A stretch of 64,000 bases of DNA from Paenibacillus aceris (lineage in GTDB: Bacteria > Bacillota > Bacilli > Paenibacillales > NBRC-103111), in contig NZ_JAGGKV010000027.1 of assembly GCF_017874035.1 (NCBI RefSeq), forward strand, positions 1 through 64,000. Direction: 5' to 3'. The notes beneath the pieces are model-generated. The model did not search any database and was not told where the DNA came from. It saw only the letters and a list, made by a program, of their open reading frames with translations. Positions 43,401-51,837 of this stretch are shown in pieces. The stretch's first letter is position 1. Every line of letters starts with the position of its first letter. A program made the position numbers and the translations under genes.

Positions 43401-43805
43401 GTTGGCTCTATTGACGGAAGTAAGTTAGCCCCTGGCTCTGTTTACGGTGAACACCTTGCTATGGGTTCGATTAGCGGTACGAAGCTAACTGAAGGAAGTG
43501 TGGATGAAAGCAAATTATCATTCAGAACTTTACAACTGCCTCCTTCAAAATCCGTGGTAACACAACAATTCGGACTTGTCTCCTTTGAATTCAAAGTGCA
43601 GGATGAAATCGTCGATGTGCAAATTTTCTTTGATGAGCCTTTTGCGGATAGCAACTATGTGCTAGTTGCTACAACGAATCATACGGCTTGTTACGCGATT
43701 GTAAAGCAGAAATATACGAATTACGCGGTTTTATCTTTAGTACGCACACGGTTTTCAGCAGAAATATATGGGATCGTCAATTGGATAGCAACAGGAAATA
43801 AATAA
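37500..43805 (+). CDS. Giant decapeptide-repeat protein, candidate spore-surface structural protein
   Basis: About 2101 residues from ATG 37500, which follows GGAGAGGAG (the ATG at 37476 has no good site). Residues 1-117 are basic and Pro-rich with no export signal. Residues 118-2007 are 189 uninterrupted 10-residue repeats of form xx(A/S)(V/I)xxxK/H(L/I)x. In the later part they fall into a 30-residue cycle of GAVSGAKLAA, GSVDGSKLAS and GAVxxEHLAD types. The last 94 residues are a globular domain (VSFEFKVQDEIVDVQIFFDE to NWIATGNK) like the WIAG-tail type of Paenibacillus repeat proteins. The repeats are nearly free of Cys and aromatics. Context points to the spore surface; function is inferred. 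Confidence 0.85.
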   Translation: MSKRNSNRGVPRKPQVQRVNSFTNELKWLDESDSALAQPKQEREQKNAVQAVVSTNATKMIPKPKKPETPALEKEKPQPQSPVPPSHSSNPAPPLIMLTERRAGISSFPVIYTDDIVEEAITAEKIANRAVDESKIKPQSISTKVIKDFAIDNTKLATASVTREKIANGAIHDEHLAFQSISGEKIHNHTISGDKLIDNSITADKLADQVIDSIKLASGSILSHHLSEMVISTELIDDQAVSSEKIRSGAIQSKHLSNKIIDTAKISDATITTDKLRDQSVTHDKIADESVGSVHLQHDSILFQHLAPGSVQSRTISPCQINGTHIIDNTIEAFHLQPESVTEDKLAQRAVSEEKIADQAVTSTKIAKESVGSIHLKKGSIQAAHIGSESITGENIGAGEIGTEHLRKGSIQSDLLQDASVTAEKLDDGSVESRHIQKQSITTEHLAEFSVTTSNLVPESITSEQLATASVDSNHLKDRSVTSEKIVPSGIGGEHVQLGAITREHLELRSIGEEQLGLYVIHREHIANEEITTRQLHEESVTTSKIAEEAVTSNKIAPFTVETRHLQEHIIEGIHIKPGTIRSEHLGDNSIKLDVFADRSLSGKKLVEQTVTEDLIANSAVTEQKIAANAIAPQHLQEGAVQTSSIRDGAVQSSKIENEAITEIKLADFSVTAIKLAEKAVSSEHILDGAITAAKLANESIHGSKLVGGAIHSRHLADDAVSGSKLAPGSVDSGKLISGAVQNEHLETGAVSSEKLGEGSVISSKLASDAVRTEHIANEAVTGAKLAPWSVDSTKVTNGAIETQHLADGAVSGEKLKEASVDGSKLMNEAVHTEHIADAAVSGAKLAAGSVDSSKLVIGTIGSELLADGAVSREKLASGSVDDSKIAYGAIRAEHLADGAVSGSKLSAASVDGSKLANGTIQGEHIADETISGSKLEAGSIDGSKLVSGEIRGEHLALNSVDGSKLAGGSIENHHISYGAVSRAKLAAGSVDATKLVNASVENDHLADGAVTSTKLASGSVDASKMTNNSVFGKHIADGAVSSSKLATASVDGSKLALGSVSSEHLADEAVHGAKLASGSVDGSKLVNDTVTREHLQDGAVDGSKLASESVDGSKLAAGAVSYLHLENGIIDSTKLAIGSVSSEHLLDGAISGVKLMPGSVNASKLASGAVEGEHLADGAILGSKLAAASVDASKLAINSIFGKHLADAVVSNAKLAANSVDGTKLAHGAVGDSHLIDGAISGAKLKEGSVDSSKLAIGSITSEHLADGAISMSKLAEGSISGYMLAAGEITREHLMDGAVDSLKLASDAVHGEHLSNGAVSKAKLAEGSVDSSKLTTNSVHSEHLADGAVTGAKLAVGSIDASKLASGSVYGEHIEDGVISAAKLAANSVDGSKLASGAVNSDHLADRSVTTAKLAEGSVDGTILAKGVVKNEHLTDASISGAKLLAGSVDASRLAYNSVYGEHLALGSVGGSKLEAGSVDGSKLAAWTVSSEHLVDGAVTGEKLAAGSVDGSKLVPWIVSNEHLIDGAVGREKLAAGSVDGSKLSIGSISAEHLTDGAINGAKLMAESVDANKLAPGAVNGIHLADEVIDSRKLTKEAVHGEHLVDGAVSRAKLAEDSVDSSKLTTNSVHSEHLADGAVTGAKLAVGSIDASKLASGSVYGEHIENGVISAAKLAANSVDGSKLADGAVNSDHLADHSVTAAKLAEGSVDGTIIGKSVIKGEHLTDASISGKKLMAGSVDASKLAYNSVYGDHLAFGSVNGSKLAAGSVDGVKLAAFAVNNEHLVDGAVSGIKLAADSVDGSKLTKGSVSAEHLVDGTISGAKLMAESVDAYKLVPGAVNKKHLADGIIDSSKLVEGAVCGEHLADSSVSGSKLACGSVDGTKLVPGSISGEHIADGAISVGKLAAGSIDSSMLAFGVVNGAHLALGAVSAAKLASGSVDGSKLASEAVSDEHIADGALSGSKLAVGSIDGSKLAPGSVYGEHLAMGSISGTKLTEGSVDESKLSFRTLQLPPSKSVVTQQFGLVSFEFKVQDEIVDVQIFFDEPFADSNYVLVATTNHTACYAIVKQKYTNYAVLSLVRTRFSAEIYGIVNWIATGNK
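37851..43520 (+). repeat. Decapeptide-coding array: 189 x 30 bp, with a 90-bp higher period
   Basis: The array spans exactly 5670 bases. Phase is kept from GAAGAAGCG at 37851 to the TCA codon ending at 43520, so there is no net indel. The first third has diverged decamers; from about 39.6 kb a three-decamer (90-bp) cycle dominates, with occasional two-decamer units. Synonymous changes are many, so protein-level selection is keeping the pattern. Confidence 0.9.
41461..43200 (+). repeat. 870-bp tandem segmental duplication inside the array
   Basis: Block 41461-42330 and block 42331-43200 align at an offset of 870 bases. For example, CAGCAAACTGACCACAAACA occurs at 41498 and 42368, and the decamer order is the same. 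870 bp is 29 decamers, which is not a whole number of 90-bp units. Confidence 0.8.
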
Positions 43806-43818
43806 TAAGTTGTAACCA

Positions 43819-43856
43819 GGCAGGATCGTGCTTAGCGCTCGATCCTGCTTTTTTGC
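43819..43856 (+). terminator. Terminator after the giant gene
   Basis: GCAGGATCG (43820-43828) pairs with CGATCCTGC (43840-43848), with an inner GCTTAGCGC, then TTTTTTG. It lies 14 bases after the stop. Confidence 0.92.
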
Positions 43857-43940
43857 TGCCCATTCTCATCTTATGACTAGGAATATAACCCATTTTTACG
43901 TCTTCACCGCTATTCGTCCATGTTCTGCAGTAGTTGAACG

Positions 43941-43949
43941 CATAGAATG
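43941..43949 (+). promoter_or_regulatory. Candidate sigma-K -10 box for the sugar-nucleotide operon
   Basis: CATAGAATG, identical to the -10 proposed at 23956, 40 bases before the mannose-1-phosphate guanylyltransferase start. No AC core at 16-17 bases was found. Confidence 0.4.
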
Positions 43950-43989
43950 AAGCAGATATCCCGGATGCTTTGAAGGAGATGAGTCTCTG

Positions 43990-45009
43990 ATGAAAGTCGT
44001 GATTATGGCAGGAGGTAAGGGATTGCGTTTTTGGCCGCGAAGCGTGGAAACGAAGCCCAAACAATTCCTTGCACTAACCTCCAATGAAAGCATGCTCCAG
44101 CAGACTTACCAAAGATTTAGTAAGTATGTAGACGTGGCGGATATATATGTTGTTGCAGGCTCATCCTATATCCCTTTGATTCGCGAGCAACTGCCGCTTT
44201 TGGATCCGAGCCGTATGATTGTGGAGCCCTATCAAAGGGATACCGGACCCTGCATGGCATTAACAGCCAGATTCTTTTTGCAGCAAGAACTGGATGATGT
44301 CATCGTGACGACGCCCTCTGATCAATACATTCCAGATGATGCGGAATTAATGAACGTTTTGCGGGAAGCGGAAATGATTGCGAGGAAGGATGAATCGATC
44401 GTCACTTTAGGGATTGTCCCAACAAGGCCGGAGACGGGCTTTGGGTATATCCGCGCAGATGCGAATTCGACGCTAGGTCAGGCCAAACGTGTGCTGAGGT
44501 TTGTAGAGAAGCCGAATGAACAACGCGCCCGTGAATTCATGAAGGAACCGAATATGTACTGGAACAGCGGTATTTTCATTTGGAAACCTTCGACGATTAA
44601 CTATTATATGAAGCTTCATCAAAGTGAGATGTGGAATAAGCTGTGGCTATCCGATCTGCCATTAGAGCACGTGTACGCTTCACTGCCCAGATTATCCGTG
44701 GATTACGCCATTTTGGAAAAGGCAGAGCGCGTATACACGATTCCCGTACATTTTGTATGGGATGACGTTGGTTCCTGGAATGCTTTGGAGCGGGTATTTC
44801 CAACGGACGAACGGGGAAATTTGTTTTTCGGAGATGTTCACTCACTCCATGCCACAAACTCCATCATCTATGCGGAAGGCCAAAAAGTGGTTGCCATCGG
44901 AGTCAACGATTTGATCATCGTTTCTACGAAAGATGGTTTACTCGTTTGTCCGAAATCCGAGGAGCAGAACATCAAACTTGCGATCAGCATGATGGAAGCT
45001 TCTAAATAG
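43990..45009 (+). CDS. manC: Mannose-1-phosphate guanylyltransferase
   Basis: A 339-residue nucleotidyltransferase making GDP-mannose. The pyrophosphorylase motif is MAGGKGLRFWPRS (6-18), with KPKQFL after it. RDTGPCMALTARF, ETGFGYI and RFVEKPNEQRA are typical of the ManC/Cps2B GMP family. It lacks the isomerase domain of bifunctional ManC/AlgA. AAGGAG precedes the ATG. It starts an operon with the double-GT4 protein and the UDP-sugar genes; its product could feed the GDP-mannose dehydrogenase at 59571. Confidence 0.93.
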   Translation: MKVVIMAGGKGLRFWPRSVETKPKQFLALTSNESMLQQTYQRFSKYVDVADIYVVAGSSYIPLIREQLPLLDPSRMIVEPYQRDTGPCMALTARFFLQQELDDVIVTTPSDQYIPDDAELMNVLREAEMIARKDESIVTLGIVPTRPETGFGYIRADANSTLGQAKRVLRFVEKPNEQRAREFMKEPNMYWNSGIFIWKPSTINYYMKLHQSEMWNKLWLSDLPLEHVYASLPRLSVDYAILEKAERVYTIPVHFVWDDVGSWNALERVFPTDERGNLFFGDVHSLHATNSIIYAEGQKVVAIGVNDLIIVSTKDGLLVCPKSEEQNIKLAISMMEASK

Positions 45010-45038
45010 AAATTTAAGTTCAATCAGGTGGTGAACGC

Positions 45039-47708
45039 ATGAATGTCGCTTTCGATATGTCATTTATAAATAGGGAAAATCATAAGCGTGCCGTTGGCAA
45101 GTTCGCTAAAAGGTTCATTCGTGCCATTCAAAAGGAAAATCCGAACCATCATTATCATCTTTTCCAACCGGAAACGGGCCCTGGCGCACGGCCTATTCAA
45201 GCTCAATTGGAGCAATTCTTGAATGCTTATGCGATTGATTTGTTTCAAATTCTTAGTCCGATGGATCTCATGATTACGCCTATGAAGAAAGCTTGGTTCG
45301 GGAAGACGAAGGTGGCCGTGCTCCTGCATGACATGATCCCGTTTAGCGAATTCGCGAAAAGTGAAAACCTTGCCAGCTATATAAACTTTGTTCAGTCCTC
45401 TGATCTGATTCTGGCTAATTGCGATCGTGTCAAACAGGAAGCCATAAATGCACTTGGCATCAGTCCAGAGAGGCTTATTTCTGTATACGGCGGGACGAAT
45501 AACCGGTTTAAGCATGTTTCAAGCGATGCAGACGTTTTGCAAAAGTACGGTATCGTCAAGCCATTTGCACTATGCACGACAAATGTGTTTGATACGAAAC
45601 ATATCGTTAAGCTGCTCAGAGCGTTTGGTCAAGCAAACAAACAGATGAAGAAAAACTATCAATTGGTATTTGCTGGTAAATTGAGCGAAGCAGAAAAGCA
45701 ATTCTTGCGGGTTGAAGCCATCCTCGTGGGAGTTGAACAAGATACCCTGTGGCTTCCGGAGGTATCGGATGGAAAGCTGGCTCAACTCTATAGCCATGCA
45801 GATGTCTTTGTATATCCGTCTGCACATAGGGGCTACGGCGTACAGGTGCTGGATGCGATGGCTTGCGGCACGCCAGTACTTGCTTTCTCACAGGGGACAA
45901 TCCGGACGCACTCTGACGATGCGGCTTGTGCTGTTAACATGGAGAGTATAAATAGTATCGTTCAGGGGCTGTTGGCATGTTTAACAGACGAAACGTTAAG
46001 GAACGATTTGCGGAATAAAGGCTATGATCTGATTGATCAGTTGGAGGAGCATTCAACAGGAACGAAGGTTCATGAGGCCTATCAGGTTGTTATGAGGAAA
46101 AAACTGGCGATATTCGCACCGCTCACACCGCTCAAAAGCGGAGTTGCTGCTTACATGAATGTCATCCTGCCAGCTTTTCAAGCCATTTATGAATGCGATC
46201 TATTCATTGATGGAAACTACGCGCCCAGTTTGCCGCCGGAGATCGGAGAAGAGCAATCGAAGCGCATTTACCCTCATGATGCCTTTCATCAAAAGGCCAG
46301 CCACTATGATGAAGTATTGTTTCAACTAGGCAATAGCAGCAATCATACCTATATGGTTCCATATGTAAGGAAATATCCAGGAGTTGTCGTGCTTCACGAT
46401 CTTCAGTTGAAAAAGCTGTGCCGTGATTGGACGGAAACCAAGGCTGAGCCCATCGACGCGGATCAACTGCTGCTGACCGCCAAATCCATTATTGTTCATA
46501 ATCAATACGCCAAAAAAAAGCTGCAAAGCAAGGGGTATCGCAATGTGGGCTATTGTGCGCTGCCGCAGAAGCTTCCGGTTATGATCTCCCTCTTGATGGA
46601 TCGTGATTTTGTATTTTCCAGCTTTGGACGGATTGAGGAAAACAAACACTTAGAGCTGGCTCTCCGCTGCTTTAAAAGGTTGAGAGATGAAGGCTGTACG
46701 GATATGAGGTACACGATTGCAGGAGATGGTTCATCCCGTTATATCAAAAAGCTAAAAGCTTTTGTCTCTGAGCTGGGACTCGACCAAATGGTTGAATTTA
46801 AAGGACATGTGGATCATGCCGAATATCAAACAACGCTAAGTCACTCGGATGCTTGCATTCAATTGCGCAATCCAACGGATGGAGAGTCGTCCGGGAGCTT
46901 GCTTGACGTTCTGTCGCACGGCAAAGCGGCGATTGTTTCGGATGTTGATTCCTTTTCAGAACTGCCAAGCGATGTTGTTTGTAAGATCAAACATGATGAT
47001 CAAGTCGAAGATCAGTTGTTTATCGCCATGCGTCAGTTGTACAAAGACAAACATCTGCGCAAACAGTTGAGACAGCGATCGAGAAACTTTGTAGCGGAGC
47101 AGCATCCGGTTTCGAAATACGTAGAAAAATTTAAAGGTATTGTGGAGGATGGCAAGTTCGACGAATTGCAGGAGGCATTGGCAGATGAACAATCTGAAGT
47201 TGATGTGTCGCCGCAATCTGAGACTAGTTCAGACGCCATAGAAGCCGCAGCACCCGCACATGAAGCTACGAAAGCTAAGGTTGATGAAGAAACCACCCGT
47301 ACGATCTATATTTACCCGAATCGATATCGAAGAATACGAATAGGAAAGAGACCCGTCTCTTATTTTTCGTTTAATCTGAACGAACTTCCGCCAGGCTGCA
47401 CGATAGAGCGTGCTGTTATGCAGATCCCGGCGATAACAAAAGTGCTTCGCATACATCGGATTAGATCCTCTTGGTCCACTAAAAGCATATTGCGACGTAG
47501 ACCCCTAATTCGTAAATATCCGATTTTCAAAAGCGCTATGAACAACAAAGCCAAGCCGAACCAAAGCATGCTCTTTACGTGGGACTGTACCCAGCTAGCT
47601 CAAAATTGGCAGCAGGATCAGTTAAGCAATCACGGTGTATTTGCAGCTAGCGTGTCGGCTTTAAGAAGGCCTAATCTGCATCTGGTTGTGAGTGGAAAGT
47701 TTCAGTAA
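45039..47708 (+). CDS. Double GT4 glycosyltransferase with C-terminal DNRLRE-like domain
   Basis: An 889-residue protein with three parts. Residues 1-350 are a GT-B unit ([16 protein letters not shown]-like [33 protein letters not shown]). Residues 352-720 are a second GT-B unit opening [20 protein letters not shown] and containing [15 protein letters not shown]. Residues 760-889 are beta-rich ([20 protein letters not shown] and [13 protein letters not shown]), resembling DNRLRE domains. In unit 1 both EX7E glutamates look replaced (R and D), so it may be inactive or atypical. It may build a two-sugar unit while attached to a surface structure. Confidence 0.83.
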   Translation: MNVAFDMSFINRENHKRAVGKFAKRFIRAIQKENPNHHYHLFQPETGPGARPIQAQLEQFLNAYAIDLFQILSPMDLMITPMKKAWFGKTKVAVLLHDMIPFSEFAKSENLASYINFVQSSDLILANCDRVKQEAINALGISPERLISVYGGTNNRFKHVSSDADVLQKYGIVKPFALCTTNVFDTKHIVKLLRAFGQANKQMKKNYQLVFAGKLSEAEKQFLRVEAILVGVEQDTLWLPEVSDGKLAQLYSHADVFVYPSAHRGYGVQVLDAMACGTPVLAFSQGTIRTHSDDAACAVNMESINSIVQGLLACLTDETLRNDLRNKGYDLIDQLEEHSTGTKVHEAYQVVMRKKLAIFAPLTPLKSGVAAYMNVILPAFQAIYECDLFIDGNYAPSLPPEIGEEQSKRIYPHDAFHQKASHYDEVLFQLGNSSNHTYMVPYVRKYPGVVVLHDLQLKKLCRDWTETKAEPIDADQLLLTAKSIIVHNQYAKKKLQSKGYRNVGYCALPQKLPVMISLLMDRDFVFSSFGRIEENKHLELALRCFKRLRDEGCTDMRYTIAGDGSSRYIKKLKAFVSELGLDQMVEFKGHVDHAEYQTTLSHSDACIQLRNPTDGESSGSLLDVLSHGKAAIVSDVDSFSELPSDVVCKIKHDDQVEDQLFIAMRQLYKDKHLRKQLRQRSRNFVAEQHPVSKYVEKFKGIVEDGKFDELQEALADEQSEVDVSPQSETSSDAIEAAAPAHEATKAKVDEETTRTIYIYPNRYRRIRIGKRPVSYFSFNLNELPPGCTIERAVMQIPAITKVLRIHRIRSSWSTKSILRRRPLIRKYPIFKSAMNNKAKPNQSMLFTWDCTQLAQNWQQDQLSNHGVFAASVSALRRPNLHLVVSGKFQ

Positions 47709-47742
47709 AGGCATTACATCCAGGAAAGGAAGCGGGTATGTG

Positions 47743-48624
47743 ATGGGAAAAATAAGAAAAGCGATTATCCCGGCAGCTGGCTTAGGAACCAGGTTTCTTC
47801 CAGCGACCAAAGCGATGCCTAAGGAGATGCTTCCCATTGTCGATAAACCGACGATTCAATATATTGTCGAGGAAGCCGTCGAATCCGGCATTGAAGATAT
47901 CATCATTGTGACCGGACGCAGCAAGCGATCGATCGAAGATCATTTTGATATCAACTATGAGCTTGAATTTAACTTGCGGGAAAAAAATAAACAAACCCTG
48001 CTGAAAATCGTCGATGACATTTCGAATCTGGTAAATATTCATTATGTGAGACAAAAGCAGGCACTTGGCCTCGGGCATGCCATTTGGTGCGCGCGTAAAT
48101 TTATCGGCAACGAACCGTTCGCCGTGCTGCTTGGCGACATGGTCATCGATAGCGATCCCCCGTGTCTCAAACAGTTAATTCAAATATACGAAGAAAAGCA
48201 TGCCTCTGTTATCGCTGTGAAAGAAGTTGCCTGGTCGGATGTCGGCATGTATGGCATCGTAGATGGACAGCTCATTCATGATGGTCTCTATCAAGTGAGA
48301 AATTTGGTTGAAAAACCCCTTGTGAAGCCTCCTTCTAATGCCGCCATCGTAGGCAGATACATTCTGGAGCCGGAAATATTCGATATTCTAGAGCATACAC
48401 CCTCGGGCGCAGGGGATGAAATTCAACTGACGGATGCGATGCAGGAGCTGCTTAAGCGTCAGCCTCTCTATGCTTATAAATTTAAAGGAAAGCTGTACGA
48501 CGTTGGGGATAAACTCGGCTTTTTGAAAGCGACGGTCGAGCTTGCCTGCAAAAATAAAGAACTGCAAGAGGAATTCAAGAAATATTTGTACCGGATTTTA
48601 GCAGAGGAAGGTGGTCCGCTTTGA
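47743..48624 (+). CDS. galU: UTP-glucose-1-phosphate uridylyltransferase
   Basis: A 293-residue enzyme making UDP-glucose. [20 protein letters not shown] (6-25) and [20 protein letters not shown] are the GalU/GtaB signature, with VEKP and [10 protein letters not shown] later. It resembles YtdA, the spore-coat paralogue of GtaB in B. subtilis. ATG 47743 follows AGGAAAGGAAG; the upstream frame overlaps the previous gene. It overlaps the next gene by 4 bases. Confidence 0.94.
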   Translation: MGKIRKAIIPAAGLGTRFLPATKAMPKEMLPIVDKPTIQYIVEEAVESGIEDIIIVTGRSKRSIEDHFDINYELEFNLREKNKQTLLKIVDDISNLVNIHYVRQKQALGLGHAIWCARKFIGNEPFAVLLGDMVIDSDPPCLKQLIQIYEEKHASVIAVKEVAWSDVGMYGIVDGQLIHDGLYQVRNLVEKPLVKPPSNAAIVGRYILEPEIFDILEHTPSGAGDEIQLTDAMQELLKRQPLYAYKFKGKLYDVGDKLGFLKATVELACKNKELQEEFKKYLYRILAEEGGPL

Positions 48625-49574
48625 AAAAAGTGGTCATCACTGGAGCGGCCGGATTTCTAGGATCCCATCTAGCGAAGGAAGTCGTTAAACAAGGCCATCA
48701 GGTCATTGGATTGGATAATTTCTCGACGGGGAAGGCAGAGAATATACGAGAATTATCCGATTCAGGGTTTTTCACATGTATCGCGTGTGACGTTGCTGAG
48801 GAAGACGTGCGGTTCATGCCGGCGTTAAGCGGGATCGATGAAATTTATCATATGGCTTCTCCGGCTTCTCCTAAGTTTTATCAAGCGGATCCATTTGCCA
48901 CGATAAGAGTTAATACGATAGGTACGGCGAATATGCTCGAACTGGCTCGCAGGAACAACGCCAAGCTGGTGTTCACCAGTACAAGCGAAGCTTACGGAGA
49001 TCCTGAGGTTCATCCTCAACCTGAGGAGTACCGGGGCAATGTCAATACGTGGGGGCCAAGAGCTTGTTATGATGAGGCCAAACGGCTTGGTGAAGTGTTT
49101 TGCTATGAATATGCCCACCGTTATGGCTCTCGGGTAAAGGTTGCTCGTATATTCAATACGTATTCAGCGGGCTTAAGGAATGATGATGGCCGGGTCATTT
49201 CCAACTTCGTCACTCAGGCACTGAATGGCCATGATATAACGATTTATGGCGATGGCACACAAACCCGTTCTTTCTGTTATGTTGACGATACAGTCAGAGG
49301 TTTGCTGCTCATGATGGAACGTGATGAGGCGAATGGACAACTGATCAACCTTGGAAATCCTGTGGAAATATCCGTTATGGAAGTCGCTCATTTGGTCAAG
49401 AGTTTGGCACAATCCTCCAGTAAGCTAACTTATAATCCACTTCCTCAAGATGATCCTAAAGTAAGGCGGCCGGTAATTGACAAGGCGAAGGCTCTATTAG
49501 GCTGGGAGCCATTCATTGATTTAAGGGAAGGTCTGCGCCTGACCATTGAGGCATACCAGGCGCAACGGCCCTAG
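48621..49574 (+). CDS. UDP-glucuronate decarboxylase (UDP-xylose synthase)-like epimerase
   Basis: A 317-residue short-chain dehydrogenase. The NAD site is [10 protein letters not shown] (8-17). The catalytic TSE triad (121-123, [20 protein letters not shown]) goes with Tyr150 and Lys154 in ACYDEAKR. The [12 protein letters not shown] pattern is that of UDP-glucuronate decarboxylases rather than plain 4-epimerases. A TTG start (48621) is used, with GGAAGGTGG upstream inside galU. It matches the YtcB position of the B. subtilis ytc coat cluster. With galU and ugd it would give UDP-xylose. Confidence 0.85.
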   Translation: MKKVVITGAAGFLGSHLAKEVVKQGHQVIGLDNFSTGKAENIRELSDSGFFTCIACDVAEEDVRFMPALSGIDEIYHMASPASPKFYQADPFATIRVNTIGTANMLELARRNNAKLVFTSTSEAYGDPEVHPQPEEYRGNVNTWGPRACYDEAKRLGEVFCYEYAHRYGSRVKVARIFNTYSAGLRNDDGRVISNFVTQALNGHDITIYGDGTQTRSFCYVDDTVRGLLLMMERDEANGQLINLGNPVEISVMEVAHLVKSLAQSSSKLTYNPLPQDDPKVRRPVIDKAKALLGWEPFIDLREGLRLTIEAYQAQRP

Positions 49575-49595
49575 TAAAGGTGGAGGAGGATGGTC

Positions 49596-50969
49596 ATGAA
49601 AGTTGTATGTGTAGGCTCTGGCTACGTAGGAAGTGTGACGGGAACAGCCTTTGCCATCTTAGGATTTCCGACAATCATTATCGATATGGACGGGCGAAAG
49701 GTTAAGGAGATTAACGAGGGCATCAGTCCCATCTATGAGCCGGGTCTGGCGTCTTGTATTGAGCAGATGGTAAACGCCTCGCGGCTTTCTGCCACTCAGA
49801 CCTACGATTGTGTGTATCAGGCGGATGTTGTATTTATCGCTGTCGGTACCCCATCCAAGCCGGACGGAGCCGTCGAATTGAAATATGTAAGATCAGCTGC
49901 GAAAAGCATAGGGGAGCATTTGAATCCCAGTCATTTCACCGTCATCGTCAATAAATCAACCGTGCCCGTAGGAACATCCGACTTGGTTGCGTCGATCATC
50001 GAGGAAGTATCCGGATTGGAGAACAACCGTCATTTTGCGGTGGTCAGCAATCCTGAGTTTCTAAGAGAAGGCTATGCGATCGAAGACGTCTTCTTTCCTG
50101 AACGGATTATTATCGGCTCAGGCTCGCCTAAGGCGAAGAAAGTGATGCAAAGCCTCTACAAACCGCTTTTGGAACGAACGAATTATGCGGAACTTGCCGA
50201 GCACCTAACGTTTGCCAGCAACCATGCAGCGACGAAAACGGTTCTTTTTGAAACAGATGCTAAGAGTGCGGAGCTGATTAAATACGTATCCAACGCTTTT
50301 CTCTCTGTAAAAATCAGCTATATCAATGAGGTTGCCCGTCTCTGTGATTCGCTTGGCGCTAACGTCAACGATGTCTCCTTCGGAATGGGGCTCGATACAC
50401 GTATCGGCAATAAATTTCTCCAAGTGTCCAGTGGATGGAGCGGGAGCTGTTTTCCCAAGGATACGGCGGAAATATTATCCGAGAGTCAGAAATATGGCAG
50501 TGAACTTACGCTTGTAAAAGCAGCCATCGACTCCAATATAAGCATGCATGATTATTGCATTCAAAAGATTCAAAGAAGTTTGACGTCCCTAAACAGTAAA
50601 AACATTGCCGTTCTCGGTCTCACCTTCAAACCGAATACGGACGATGCCCGTCATACGCAAGCTTCTTATATCATTGGAAAGCTGCTTCAATTGGGGGCAA
50701 ATGTATCGGTACATGATCCAAAAGGAATGTCCATGTTTCAACAAATGAACAAGGGACTCCAAATCCGTTATTGTGAGCGGCCGATCGATGCGGTTGCAGG
50801 CGCAGATGCTCTTGTCCTGCTAACACACTGGGATGAGTACAGGCTGATGAACTGGGAAACGGTTTATAAACTAATGAAGAATCGGTATGTGCTGGATACG
50901 AGAAACTTTTTAAAGAAACTGAATCTAAGTGAGTTAGGATTTGCGTATGAGGGCTTGGGACTGCATTAA
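49596..50969 (+). CDS. ugd: UDP-glucose 6-dehydrogenase
   Basis: A 457-residue enzyme oxidising UDP-glucose to UDP-glucuronate. The Rossmann motif GSGYVGSVTG (8-17), VGTPSKPDG, STVPVGTS, NPEFLREG, and the catalytic cysteine in GSCFPKD are all present. A long insert (LAEHLTFASNHAATKTVLFE) precedes the substrate-binding segment. ATG 49596 is chosen because ATG 49590 abuts GGAGGAGG. It is of YtcA type and supplies the decarboxylase upstream. Confidence 0.93.
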   Translation: MKVVCVGSGYVGSVTGTAFAILGFPTIIIDMDGRKVKEINEGISPIYEPGLASCIEQMVNASRLSATQTYDCVYQADVVFIAVGTPSKPDGAVELKYVRSAAKSIGEHLNPSHFTVIVNKSTVPVGTSDLVASIIEEVSGLENNRHFAVVSNPEFLREGYAIEDVFFPERIIIGSGSPKAKKVMQSLYKPLLERTNYAELAEHLTFASNHAATKTVLFETDAKSAELIKYVSNAFLSVKISYINEVARLCDSLGANVNDVSFGMGLDTRIGNKFLQVSSGWSGSCFPKDTAEILSESQKYGSELTLVKAAIDSNISMHDYCIQKIQRSLTSLNSKNIAVLGLTFKPNTDDARHTQASYIIGKLLQLGANVSVHDPKGMSMFQQMNKGLQIRYCERPIDAVAGADALVLLTHWDEYRLMNWETVYKLMKNRYVLDTRNFLKKLNLSELGFAYEGLGLH

Positions 50970-50990
50970 CGATCCAGAAGGGAGTAGCCA

Positions 50991-51779
50991 ATGGGGAGAA
51001 TTAAGCCTGTTTCCTATGTAAAACCTATGAGCGGGGGGAGATCCTCTCCCCACCTGATTCTGTTCGATGATGGTCATAAATATGTGGTTAAATTTAAAAA
51101 TAATCCGCAGGGCAACTGGGTGGTCACCTACGAATATATCGTAAATACATTGGCTAAACGGCTTCAATTGCCAATTCCTCAATACAAAGTCGTAAAGATT
51201 CGAAGTCAGTTTATTAAAGAGAATAAAGAGCTGGAGAAAATAGGATTTAAACCGGGCAACCAGTTCGCCAGCCAATATATCGAAGACTCTGTTACGTTCC
51301 TCAATTTGCCGAGTAACTTGACCAGAGATCAGCTCGTCAACGCCGATCAGATTGCTGGACTTATCGTATTTGACCACTGGATCGGAAATTCCGATCGAAA
51401 TACGAAAAACTTACTTTTCTTGCCCGCAGATGCAGAGGGAAATCAATACGAGTTCAAGATGATCGATCATGCAAATTGCTTCAACATATCGACGTCGAAT
51501 CCGGAGCGAAAATTTTTGCCGCTGAAAGTTCGAAAAAAAGAAATATACCGTTGGTGCAACACCCTTTTGGACGACACCAAACAATTAAATTCATACGTAG
51601 ACAGGATCCTTGAAATTAAAAATGAAGAGATTTACAAACTCATCTATTCCATGTCAAGCGATTGGCTTGTAGATGAGGATGCGAAAGAAAGACTTTACAG
51701 GCATATCAAATATGCCAAAAAAGCTTTGCCGAAAACCATTGATGATTATATCAAATGGTACTTAAAAAGAAAGAAATAG
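50991..51779 (+). CDS. HipA-like kinase-domain protein, copy 2
   Basis: A 262-residue paralogue of the protein at 31533: KYVVKFKNNPQG (30-41), FKPGNQFASQYIED, catalytic loop IGNSDRNTKN (131-140, Asp135), and metal site MIDH (157-160). All key residues are kept. It follows ugd by 21 bases with AAGGGAG before ATG and ends this operon at a bidirectional terminator. One HipA-like gene ends each of the two large coat operons. The target is unknown. Confidence 0.8.
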   Translation: MGRIKPVSYVKPMSGGRSSPHLILFDDGHKYVVKFKNNPQGNWVVTYEYIVNTLAKRLQLPIPQYKVVKIRSQFIKENKELEKIGFKPGNQFASQYIEDSVTFLNLPSNLTRDQLVNADQIAGLIVFDHWIGNSDRNTKNLLFLPADAEGNQYEFKMIDHANCFNISTSNPERKFLPLKVRKKEIYRWCNTLLDDTKQLNSYVDRILEIKNEEIYKLIYSMSSDWLVDEDAKERLYRHIKYAKKALPKTIDDYIKWYLKRKK

Positions 51780-51787
51780 ACGTAAAT

Positions 51788-51836
51788 AAATATCCGATAT
51801 GCGGCTCCAGTGGAGGAGTCAGCGTATCGGATATTT
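51788..51836. terminator. Bidirectional terminator
   Basis: AAATATCCGATA (51788-51799) pairs with TATCGGATATTT (51825-51836), with an inner GGCTCC region. It separates the HipA-like gene from the converging GT61 gene. Confidence 0.87.
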
Positions 51837-51837
51837 G

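Noticed and set aside
37851-43520. CRISPR-like or satellite repeat array
   Set aside because: The 30-base units are one continuous reading frame with synonymous variation and a coding period, with no spacers or cas genes.
37851-43520. Collagen-like exosporium protein (BclA type)
   Set aside because: No Gly-X-Y triplets; the repeat is a decapeptide with fixed V/I and L positions.
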